From Synergistaceae bacterium DZ-S4 (GTDB taxonomy: Bacteria > Synergistota > Synergistia > Synergistales > Synergistaceae), in assembly GCA_025943965.1 (NCBI GenBank), contig JAPCWD010000015.1:1-40431 (forward strand): a DNA stretch of 40,431 nt, read 5' to 3'. Shown piece by piece: positions 33,490-40,431 of the stretch. The stretch's first letter is position 1, and every line of letters starts with the position of its first letter. The notes below the pieces were generated by a model, which saw nothing but the letters and a program-made list of their open reading frames with translations, was not told the DNA's origin and did no database searches. The position numbers and the translations under genes were made by a program.

Positions 33490-36400
33490 TCAGGAACAGA
33501 AGGCCCTGCCCTTGGAATGGTCTGTAACATCTCTGCAGAGCTTGTCGTTCAGATCTACCTTCACGGATCTGAGCAGTGATACGACCGTCTGCTCCGAATT
33601 TACCAATTTAAGCAATACATCGTATTTGCCCGGATGTTTGCGAAGAAGCCTGCAAAGATCACCATAAAAGTCCTCGGTTAATCCATCGGCTTCTATTGTA
33701 ATTGTAACATGAGGAGTAAGAAGGGACTTATAGTCCTCTTCAGTAATTATTTCGTCGGCCAGGATCGATAACCCCCTGTCCTGCTTCAGCTGACCCTTGA
33801 TGAAGTATAGTGATCCGATGTTAAGCAGCGGCTTGTATTTGCTCCACTGTTTTGGGAAGACAACGACCTCTATGGTCGCCTCAGAATCCTCGAAGTCCAG
33901 GATCCCCATTGGGTCTCCTTTTTTTGTATAACGTTCCTTGTAAGAGGTAAGCAGGCCGGCTGACACCACCGGCTGATTGCCTGACTGCCATAGCGGCAGG
34001 TCAGAGAAAGTGCAGTTGATGTAATTCCTGATCAAAGGAAAGTAGTTATCATAGGGGTGCCCTGAAATATAAAGTCCCATGCTCTCCTTTTCAAAATCCA
34101 GCTTCTCCCTCACGGAAAAATCTTCGCACTCCTCCATCACAGGGTCGAGGACAACGTCGTCCACATTGTCGAAAAGTGAGCACTGGTTGCTGTCCGAACA
34201 CCGCTTTGACGCATACTCAAGGAATGAAGGCAGAGCATTGAGAAGCTTCGCCCTGTTCTTTTCAAGACTGTCGAACGCTCCTGACTTGATCAGGTTTTCT
34301 ATTACCCCCCTGTTTACAACACGCGAATCTGTCTTAAGGAAAAAATCCCAGAAAGACTCGAACCTTCCTTCCTTCTCCCTTGATTCGATTATGTTTTTGA
34401 CGGCGCTCTGCCCTACCTTTGCCACTGCTGACAGTCCAAGCCTGATTATATCCCCCGATGCAGAGAAGTCTTCCTTTGACTCATTGATATCGGGAGGTAA
34501 GACTGAAAATCCTGCCTCTCTGACACTTCTTATATACTGCCCCAATACACTCATCTTGGATCCTACTATACTTGAAAGGTAGGCCGCCAGAAACTCAGGA
34601 CCGTAGTTTGCCTTCAGCCAGGCCGTCCTGTAGCTTATCAGGGCGTAGGCGGCGCTGTGGGACTTGTTGAACCCGTAACCTGCAAATTTTTCTATGATGT
34701 CATAAATTTCTCCGGCTTTTTTCGGATCAACACTGTTATTGACAGCTCCGCTGATGAACTTTTCGCGCTGTTCTGCCATGACCTCCGCTTTTTTCTTCCC
34801 CATTGCTCTTCTAAGCAGGTCAGCCTCTCCAAGCGTGTATCCCGCCAACGCAGATGCGCTCTGCATTACCTGTTCCTGATAGAGGATGACCCCATATGTC
34901 TCCTTCATAGATTCCGCGAGCGCGGGGTGGAGGAAGTGGACAGGTTCTTCCTTATGCTTGCACCTTACATACTGGTCGGCCATGCCGCTTTCCAAAGGTC
35001 CCGGTCTGTAGAGAGCGACAAGGGCGATGAGGTCTTCGAAGCAGTCAGGCTTCATTCTGACGACAAGTGCAGTCATGCCGCTTGATTCAAGCTGGAATAC
35101 TCCAAGCGTGTCACCGTGCTGCAGCATCTCATAAGTCTTCTGGTCGTCCATCGGTATCTCATCAAGGTCGATCAGTCCCTTGCCGTTGGCTTTGATGTTT
35201 TCCAGAGCCCCCTCGATCACTGAGAGAGTCCTGAGACCAAGGAAGTCCATCTTGACCAGGCCAAGTTTTTCGACAGGCTCCATAGAGTACTGGGTAACGA
35301 TCTGGCTCTCTCCGAATTTCCTTACAGGCACCATCTCTATTATTGGTCTGGGGGTTATGACTACTCCTGCTGCATGCTGTGAACAGTGCCTTGATATTCC
35401 CTCTATGTTCGACGATATGTCCAGGAGTTTCTTCACCGCAGGTTCCTTATCGTAAATTGCCTTCAGGTCAGGTACTCCCGAAAGGGCCTCACCTATGTTG
35501 GTTATCCCCGACTTGAGAGAATCGGGGATCAGTTTCGTAACCCTACGGACATCGGCGACTGTCATTCCAAGCGCCCTTCCGACATCCGTTATCGCCCCCT
35601 TGCTCTTCATCCGGTCAAAGGTGATTATCTGGGCGACCCTGTCACTGCCGTACTTACAGACGATATACTCTATCAGTTCGTCCCTTCTTTTATCCGAAAC
35701 ATCGGTATCAATATCCGGCATGCTTATACGTTCAGGGTTGAGAAAACGTTCAAAGAGCAGGTTGTATCTTATCGGGTCAAGGTCAGTAATGCCCAGGGAC
35801 CATGCAACTACCGAACCTGCGGCTGAGCCCCTGCCCGGACCGATCGGGATGCCCCTCTCCTTGGCGGCCGAAATGATGTCCGCGACAATGCAGAAATAAC
35901 CTGGAAAACCCATCTGTTCTATTACATCTAGCTCATAAAAAAGCCTTTTCATATACTTCTCCGGCGGAGCGTCGCTCTTGAGCCTTTTCTTCAGTCCTGC
36001 CTCAGCCGTCCTTCTAAGATAGGTTTCAAGCGTCTCTCCCTCGGGAAGAGGAAATTCCGGAAGATAGTAATGTCCTATGTCCAGATTCACGCTGCATCTG
36101 TCCGCGATCTTCTGTGTATTTATAAGACAGTCAGAAACCTCCGCACCAAAAAGATCCCACATCTCCATCGGCGACCTGAAGTAGTAGTCGTTCCCCCTGA
36201 ACCTGTATCTGTTGGGGTCGTCAACGTTGCTGTTGGTCTGAACGCACAGCAGCACATCATGCCACTCCGCGTCGGTCTTGCGCATGTAATGCACGTCGTT
36301 AGTGGCTATCAGCGGGAAATTTTCCTTCCTGGCGATCTCAATAAGCCTCTTATTGACAATAGCCTGTTCAGGGATGCTGTTGTGCTGAAGTTCAAGGAAA

Positions 36401-36909
36401 AAGTTCCCATCACCGAGGATGTCCCTGTAAAGGGCTGCCCTGGACAACGCTCCCTCGTTGTCGCCCTTCATAATGAGGCTTGGTATCTCCCCTCCAAGAC
36501 AGGCGGAAGCTCCGATCAGACCCTTGCTGTGTTTCGCGAGAAGTTCATGGTCGATCCTCGGCTTATAATAAAAGCCGTCCGTGTTCGCTACCGATACTAT
36601 CCTCATCAGGTTGTGATAGCCCTCTTCGTTTTCGGCAAGCAATATCAGATGGTACTGATTTTTGCCCTCTCTGCACGTGTATCCGTTTGGGTCCACGTAC
36701 ACTTCGCACCCCAGTATCGGCTTCACTTCCTGCGATCTGCACCTGTTGTAGAACTCCACGCAGCCGTACATTACCCCGTGGTCTGTAACGGCAATTGAGT
36801 CCATACCCATCTCTTTTGCGGCCGATGCCAGACTGTCACATTTATTAGCACCGTCCAGCAGGCTGTATTCACTGTGGACGTGCAGATGAACAAAGGGTTT
36901 TTCGCTCAT
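33490..36909 (-). CDS. dnaE: DNA polymerase III, alpha subunit
   Basis: Replicative DNA polymerase catalytic subunit. 1139 residues. The N-terminal PHP domain begins FVHLHVHSEYSLLDGA, with AVTDHGVMYG near 40. The polymerase core has GPGRGSAAGSVVAWSLGITD near 358 and the catalytic Asp pair in MPDIDTDVSDKRRDELIEY near 395. KMDFLGLRTLSVIE (third Asp) is near 550. Helix-hairpin-helix and OB-fold regions follow (VVSAGLLTSYKERYTKKGDPMGILDFED near 985). The start ATG overlaps the dnaX stop as ATGA, so the two replisome subunits are translationally coupled. Confidence 0.97.
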   Translation of the reverse strand: MSEKPFVHLHVHSEYSLLDGANKCDSLASAAKEMGMDSIAVTDHGVMYGCVEFYNRCRSQEVKPILGCEVYVDPNGYTCREGKNQYHLILLAENEEGYHNLMRIVSVANTDGFYYKPRIDHELLAKHSKGLIGASACLGGEIPSLIMKGDNEGALSRAALYRDILGDGNFFLELQHNSIPEQAIVNKRLIEIARKENFPLIATNDVHYMRKTDAEWHDVLLCVQTNSNVDDPNRYRFRGNDYYFRSPMEMWDLFGAEVSDCLINTQKIADRCSVNLDIGHYYLPEFPLPEGETLETYLRRTAEAGLKKRLKSDAPPEKYMKRLFYELDVIEQMGFPGYFCIVADIISAAKERGIPIGPGRGSAAGSVVAWSLGITDLDPIRYNLLFERFLNPERISMPDIDTDVSDKRRDELIEYIVCKYGSDRVAQIITFDRMKSKGAITDVGRALGMTVADVRRVTKLIPDSLKSGITNIGEALSGVPDLKAIYDKEPAVKKLLDISSNIEGISRHCSQHAAGVVITPRPIIEMVPVRKFGESQIVTQYSMEPVEKLGLVKMDFLGLRTLSVIEGALENIKANGKGLIDLDEIPMDDQKTYEMLQHGDTLGVFQLESSGMTALVVRMKPDCFEDLIALVALYRPGPLESGMADQYVRCKHKEEPVHFLHPALAESMKETYGVILYQEQVMQSASALAGYTLGEADLLRRAMGKKKAEVMAEQREKFISGAVNNSVDPKKAGEIYDIIEKFAGYGFNKSHSAAYALISYRTAWLKANYGPEFLAAYLSSIVGSKMSVLGQYIRSVREAGFSVLPPDINESKEDFSASGDIIRLGLSAVAKVGQSAVKNIIESREKEGRFESFWDFFLKTDSRVVNRGVIENLIKSGAFDSLEKNRAKLLNALPSFLEYASKRCSDSNQCSLFDNVDDVVLDPVMEECEDFSVREKLDFEKESMGLYISGHPYDNYFPLIRNYINCTFSDLPLWQSGNQPVVSAGLLTSYKERYTKKGDPMGILDFEDSEATIEVVVFPKQWSKYKPLLNIGSLYFIKGQLKQDRGLSILADEIITEEDYKSLLTPHVTITIEADGLTEDFYGDLCRLLRKHPGKYDVLLKLVNSEQTVVSLLRSVKVDLNDKLCRDVTDHSKGRAFCS

Positions 36910-38606
36910 AAGTCAGCGCTCCCAAAATCATCGGTCTCGTTCTCTCCGTTCATGTCTTTAACATAAAGAACTTCTGCCCCGAGCAGTTTGATGATCCTGT
37001 CCGTATCGGCAAGGAGAGAACCCTTGGAGTTTTTTTCTTTAATCCCCGGCGCATCTTCGGCCGGACTTTCTTCGAAAGTCAGAGGAGAAGGAACCGCAGA
37101 TATGTTCTCCCCCTCAGAAGGATCCCTGAGTCCCCAGATCTCTTCCATTGCTTTTGACAGGAGTTTTCGGTTCTGCGGTACAGTAAGATATGTCAAAGAG
37201 GGAGACTGCCTGTCTGATCCAAGTCTCCAACCGCATCCATCGGTTACGATACCGCAGTTCAGCAAAGCAGCGCCTATAGCTGTTCCTTTTCTGCCAAGCT
37301 TTGAGAGGAGCTGGGCAAAGTCTGGATCTTCGATCTCGTCAAATGACAGATCAGTAGGACAAGATCCGGTCGATGCACCCTCGTTGCCGGCCGGAGATGT
37401 CCTGCCTGTAAGAGGTCCGGGGCACTCGTCCCTGCCTGTTTTTGTTTCGGCCCTCAAGACAGCCTCTTCGTCAGCTTCATGTTTATGCAGGTCTGAAACA
37501 ACTCTTTCGTTTTTGTACCCCATTATTTTTGTCAGTTCAAGCATGATAAGGCCGGAAAAAACCTCCATCCTCATGCCGTACCGTGCCCTTGGCAACAGGC
37601 TGCTGCAGAAAATACACGCAGATCTCAGTTTATCCGAGCTCCAGAAAGGTGACTCTTCTTTCAGGAACTGACCCTCTTCTTCTGAGACCTCAAGAGCTTC
37701 CATTCCCTTTTCTCCCCAAAGGGAGAAGATCCACATGTCCCTGAATACGGCAAACATCGATTCAGCAAGCCTCTCCGGAGAAATGCCCCTTCCCAGCATT
37801 TCGTGAAGCGCCGCATTAGACTCCTTGGGATCTATCCTCAGGTTTTTGACCCATTTTTCCAGTTCCGTCCTGTTGCTTCCTCCAGTGAGAGCCTTGACGC
37901 TTTCAAGGGTAAGGTTGCCTTTTCCAAGAGAGACGGCCTGCTCTGTAAGTGAAAGGGCATCCCTGAGGGCTCCGTCTGCCTGTCTTGAAATTTCCCATAC
38001 AGCTTCCATGTCAGCGCTGATCTTCTCAGAATCGCAGACATAAGCGACACGGTTAACCATATCCGCCATTGATATCCTATGGAAGGGGATGTGCTGACAT
38101 CTTGACCTTATGGTCACAGGGACCTTGTGTGGCTCGGTGGTCGCCAGCAGAAAGACGACATTTGCAGGGGGTTCCTCCAAAGTCTTAAGTAGGGCGTTGA
38201 ACGCAGCCTCAGTCAGCATGTGAACCTCGTCGATAATATATATTTTATAAGGTGCGCTCAGTGGCTTGAGATTGACATGGCTTTTCAGGTCCCGTATCTC
38301 GTTGATGCCTCTGTTCGACGCTCCGTCTATCTCTATAACATCAAGGTGTTCACCCTGGGCTATCGCTCCGCAGGCTTCGCATTCACCGCAAGGTTCCCCG
38401 TCAAATGCGGGGTTTTGGCAGTTGAGTCCTTTTGCGACCAGGCGGGCAGCTGATGTTTTGCCGCACCCCCTTGGCCCTGAAAAAAGATAAGCGTGGCCCA
38501 AACGCCCTTCTTTCAGAGATTCGCGCAGAACGCTTACGGCCGCGCCCTGTCCCACCATGTCAGAAAATTTTTGGGGTCTGTATCTGCGATATAGTGAAAT
38601 GTACAT
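36906..38606 (-). CDS. dnaX: DNA polymerase III, gamma/tau subunit (clamp loader)
   Basis: AAA+ motor of the clamp loader. 566 residues. The N-terminus LYRRYRPQKFSDMVGQ is diagnostic. Walker A GPRGCGKTSAAR lies near residue 46, and a zinc-binding cluster (CQNPAFDGEPCGECEAC) near 68. Walker B YIIDEVHMLTEAAFNALLK is near 122 and the sensor-1 region LLATTEPHKVPVTIRSRCQ near 150. The C-terminal part (from about 370) is poorly conserved and acidic. GGAGGGG precedes the ATG. Gene order dnaX-dnaE with a 4-base overlap is seen directly. Confidence 0.96.
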   Translation of the reverse strand: MYISLYRRYRPQKFSDMVGQGAAVSVLRESLKEGRLGHAYLFSGPRGCGKTSAARLVAKGLNCQNPAFDGEPCGECEACGAIAQGEHLDVIEIDGASNRGINEIRDLKSHVNLKPLSAPYKIYIIDEVHMLTEAAFNALLKTLEEPPANVVFLLATTEPHKVPVTIRSRCQHIPFHRISMADMVNRVAYVCDSEKISADMEAVWEISRQADGALRDALSLTEQAVSLGKGNLTLESVKALTGGSNRTELEKWVKNLRIDPKESNAALHEMLGRGISPERLAESMFAVFRDMWIFSLWGEKGMEALEVSEEEGQFLKEESPFWSSDKLRSACIFCSSLLPRARYGMRMEVFSGLIMLELTKIMGYKNERVVSDLHKHEADEEAVLRAETKTGRDECPGPLTGRTSPAGNEGASTGSCPTDLSFDEIEDPDFAQLLSKLGRKGTAIGAALLNCGIVTDGCGWRLGSDRQSPSLTYLTVPQNRKLLSKAMEEIWGLRDPSEGENISAVPSPLTFEESPAEDAPGIKEKNSKGSLLADTDRIIKLLGAEVLYVKDMNGENETDDFGSADL

Positions 38607-38770
38607 TCTACCCCTCCTATCCGGCTCAATCTATTTTACAGGAAGAAAAAGATATTTGACCTCTCAAAAGCGAAAAAATTATCCCCGTACATCTATGCCA
38701 ACTTAAATACTTCTGATCATCATGTCCGGCTGACACAATATTAATTAAAAAAAATATTTACTTGTACATA

Positions 38771-38803
38771 AAAATTGGGAGCAAACTCTGGCATTAAGCT
38801 CCC
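38771..38803. terminator. Candidate terminator hairpin downstream of the M48 peptidase gene
   Basis: GGGAGC (38777-38782) and GCTCCC (38798-38803) form a 6-bp stem with a 15-base loop. On the minus strand it is followed by AATTTTTAT, and on the plus strand by a T-rich tract about 10 bases on. The rest of the 38607-38872 gap is AT-rich and shows no gene. Confidence 0.5.
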
Positions 38804-38872
38804 TAGGATATTTTTATTTGCATATCTAAAAAATAACTGCCCTAAGTAAAAAATATAAGAGGGATCCATAAT

Positions 38873-39982
38873 CTACTCGTAGTAATCGGCCAGTGGATTC
38901 TCCCTTCTGGCGTCTGAAAGTGCTGCTATGATCCTCTCCCTGATCTCTGGTATGGGAGGCATACCTTCCGGCATTTCTCTTTCGTTCAAAATAGTCCTCC
39001 CCCTTATTATTAGCGACCGGTCGCCCGGAGTCCCATACACCGTTACGTCATAAGGGGCCAGTTCCATCGCAAGAGAATCGTCAAGGCGTTTTTTCAGCCC
39101 GTTCAAAAACTTGTCGTTTCCCTCACCACACGGAAGATCAATAAAAATGCTGCCGTCGATGGTAAGTGTTGATCTTCCGTCTTTTACTGTGACCTCAGTT
39201 TTCAGTCTGTGGACGACACCCTTTCTGTCGACCTCTATGCCATTATCTTTCATGTACTTCAAGGCGGCCTTCACCCTCTCCTCGACCTCGGGATGTGTCT
39301 GAAATATCCCAGGATCAACGTAGGCCCTTTTCATCCTCTCGACCTGGAGGCGCTCCATGGTCGTCAGCATTGCCGCAGGGTTGTATCCGGCCTTGTACAT
39401 TATATCTATTCCCATTGCATCAGCTTCTTTTTCAAGCTCGATGCTGTAAGCTCCCATTATGGCTGTCTGTATCGCACTTGAAAGCATCGCGGCCGCCATC
39501 CCCCCTCCCTGGGTAGCCGCGATCATTCCGGCCAGCGAGAGAAGGCTCAGCCTGTTGTTTCTGGCAGCCTGAACTATGCCGTGAGCCCTGTCCGCATGGA
39601 CGAACTCATGAGCCAGTATAGCCGCGATCTCATCCTCGCTCTTCAAGAAATCGAGCATCCCGGTAGTTATGTAGGTAAAACCGCCAGGAAGGGCAAAAGC
39701 GTTGGGATCTTTCATCTCAAGGATCTTAACGCTATATTGGAGTTCGCGTTTCAGATAAGGAGTCATCCTGCCGGCTATCATCGCAAGTTTTGCCTCACGC
39801 GAAGGGTCATGGACACGGGGAAATTGTTTCTCAACCTGTTCTGATGTCTTCTTTCCTATCTTTATCTCTCTGGGAATGGTCTTGTCAGTAGGTTCGGGAG
39901 ATGCCGCCGCAAATGACTGCGCGGCACAAAGGAGGAGCAGCAAAAAGGCTGCCATGATGAAAAAAAATGTTTTTTTCGACAT
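38873..39982 (-). CDS. Exported M48-family zinc metallopeptidase (BepA/YfgC-like)
   Basis: Probable periplasmic protease or chaperone of the envelope. 369 residues. A signal peptide (MSKKTFFFIMAAFLLLLLCA, then AQSFA|AASPEP) precedes the catalytic domain. The zinc motif HEFVH is near residue 124 within AAILAHEFVHADRAHG. The third ligand Glu lies in ELEKEADAMGIDIMYKAGYNP near 180. NAFALPGGFTYITTGML near 92 is the usual M48 substrate-strand motif. The C-terminal 120 residues lack recognisable TPR repeats, unlike E. coli BepA, so the orthology is loose. GGAGG lies 9 bases before the ATG. It appears to be its own transcription unit, ahead of dnaX. Confidence 0.92.
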   Translation of the reverse strand: MSKKTFFFIMAAFLLLLLCAAQSFAAASPEPTDKTIPREIKIGKKTSEQVEKQFPRVHDPSREAKLAMIAGRMTPYLKRELQYSVKILEMKDPNAFALPGGFTYITTGMLDFLKSEDEIAAILAHEFVHADRAHGIVQAARNNRLSLLSLAGMIAATQGGGMAAAMLSSAIQTAIMGAYSIELEKEADAMGIDIMYKAGYNPAAMLTTMERLQVERMKRAYVDPGIFQTHPEVEERVKAALKYMKDNGIEVDRKGVVHRLKTEVTVKDGRSTLTIDGSIFIDLPCGEGNDKFLNGLKKRLDDSLAMELAPYDVTVYGTPGDRSLIIRGRTILNEREMPEGMPPIPEIRERIIAALSDARRENPLADYYE

Positions 39983-40015
39983 ATCATGCCACCTCCCTGA
40001 GTGGTCGTAAAGACT

Positions 40016-40105
40016 GACAAGCAGTCGATTTAAAGATGGCTAAGCAATTGTTTGATCTGCTGTCAAACAATGGTCAAACAATTGTCAAACGATCGTCAAA
40101 CAGTT
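40016..40105 (-). repeat. Repeat locus D, 11-bp word array
   Basis: Plus-strand GTCAAAC occurs at 40062, 40073, 40084 and 40095, exactly 11 bases apart, with spacers AATG, AATT and GATC, then AGTT. Further left are GGCTAAGC (40038) and GACAAGC (40016). On the minus strand the array starts from TTAAAACAACT and runs GTTTGAC words leftward. This is the most regular run in the window. It lies directly upstream of the M48 gene. Confidence 0.9.
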
Positions 40106-40126
40106 GTTTTAACCTTTTTTCTCTCC

Positions 40127-40266
40127 CCGTTATCTCCGAATGCACTTGGTGTAACTGCCAGCCGATTCGCACAACTCGCAACTCGTTGGCTCTCTGGCCG
40201 TGAGCCGGGATCCGGTCTCTTATCTCCGTCATCCCCGAGTGCCTCTGTCGGGGATCCAGTGTCTTT
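40127..40266 (+). repeat. Locus D right part: two degenerate copies of a CGTCATCCCCGA...GGGGATCCAG palindromic repeat
   Basis: Copy 2 (40226-40266) begins CCGTCATCCCCGAGTGC and ends GGGGATCCAGTGTC, with inner arms CATCCCCGA/TCGGGGATC. Copy 1 starts CCGTTATCTCCGAATGC at 40127 and ends GGGATCCGGTCTC at 40207-40219, with unrelated bases in between. They resemble the element at 4031-4070. No gene is seen between 39983 and the window end. Confidence 0.65.
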
Positions 40267-40381
40267 GAGTTTAATCTATGACAGCTTTTTAGGAGCATAA
40301 ACAAAAGCCGCTCGTATCATAAAATATATTTACCAAAGAGATAACATAAGAATAAAAGTAAGCGTCTTTTCATAATACTGG

Positions 40382-40407
40382 TCATTTGGGTAGAATTACC
40401 CTAATGA
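40382..40407. promoter_or_regulatory. Near-perfect dyad at the window's right edge
   Basis: TCATT-T-GGGTA, loop GAAT, TACCC-T-AATGA forms a 10-bp stem with one internal mismatch. It could be an operator or an RNA hairpin belonging to a gene beyond the window. Confidence 0.4.
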
Positions 40408-40411
40408 TATA

Positions 40412-40431
40412 GAGGTGCCGGGAAGACCGAA
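40412..40431 (+). promoter_or_regulatory. Possible first bases of a cobalamin riboswitch
   Basis: GAGGTGCCGGGAAGACCGA resembles the opening of many B12 riboswitches, a GGTGCC box (40414-40419) followed by a small hairpin (CGG/CCG around GAAGA). The conserved core would lie outside the window, so this is only a suggestion. Confidence 0.2.

Noticed and set aside
37030..37036. Run of seven A on the minus strand in dnaX, in frame as A-AAA-AAC, possible programmed -1 frameshift giving a gamma form
   Set aside because: It lies near codon 525 of 566, far past the position of the known E. coli site, and the shifted frame would shorten the protein only slightly. No supporting hairpin or Shine-Dalgarno enhancer was evident.
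40062..40105. Word arrays as binding sites for the TRAP protein encoded nearby
   Set aside because: TRAP needs NAG triplets every 5 bases or so. These arrays have an 11-base period, and the GTCAAAC words contain no NAG triplet.

Overview
This window looks like a stretch of chromosome from an anaerobic bacterium, most probably of the phylum Synergistota (Synergistetes). That assignment is an inference. It rests on the 16S rRNA 5' end at the left edge, on the gene order (glmU-prs-rplY-pth-mfd-mazG and phoH-pgpH-ybeY-cdd-era-recO-glyQ-glyS-ppdK, both shared with Firmicutes) and on codon habits rich in AGG and ATA. A full-length 16S comparison would settle it. Genus cannot be read from the window.

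Layout from left to right. The 16S rRNA 5' end (minus strand) and a class A penicillin-binding protein gene (plus strand) diverge from a 390-base promoter region. Almost everything after that is on the minus strand, so its transcription runs right to left. Group 1 (about 15.7 to 2.8 kb) is nifU-like, phoH, pgpH, ybeY, cdd, era, recO, glyQ, glyS, ppdK and then dgt. Group 2 (about 23.9 to 16.0 kb) is tRNA-Gln, glmU, prs, rplY, pth, mfd and mazG. A short plus-strand island (24.1 to 25.6 kb) holds a Fur-family regulator and an exported protein of unknown function, closed by a bidirectional terminator. Group 3 (38.6 to 25.7 kb) is dnaX, dnaE, mtrB (TRAP), pyk, nfo, cdaA, cdaR, then a repeat locus, glmM and galU. 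An exported M48 metallopeptidase lies at the right, followed by a repeat-rich gap and possibly the first bases of a riboswitch.

Functionally the window is housekeeping: DNA replication and repair (dnaX, dnaE, recO, mfd, nfo, dgt, mazG), translation (glyQS, pth, rplY, ybeY, era, tRNA-Gln), and cell-wall and UDP-sugar supply (glmM, glmU, galU, PBP1A). It also carries both ends of the phosphoenolpyruvate/pyruvate node (ppdK, pyk). Cyclic di-AMP synthesis (cdaA, cdaR) and breakdown (pgpH) are both encoded here. A TRAP homologue (mtrB) with its tryptophan- and RNA-binding residues intact sits between dnaE and pyk.

The most unusual feature is a family of intergenic repeat loci at four places: A 3.87-4.15, B 15.81-16.04, C 28.00-28.36 and D 40.02-40.27 kb. 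Each is built of 7-base words (GCTTGCC, GTTTGAC, GCTTCAC, GCTCAGC and relatives) joined by 4-base spacers of form N-A-Y-N, giving an 11-bp period. Words are nearly uniform within a run but differ between runs. Small perfect hairpins of varying sequence are inserted between words. In loci A, B and C the word arrays point outward from a central segment on both sides, so the whole locus is an imperfect inverted repeat. I do not recognise this as a described element; it is the best candidate here for something new.
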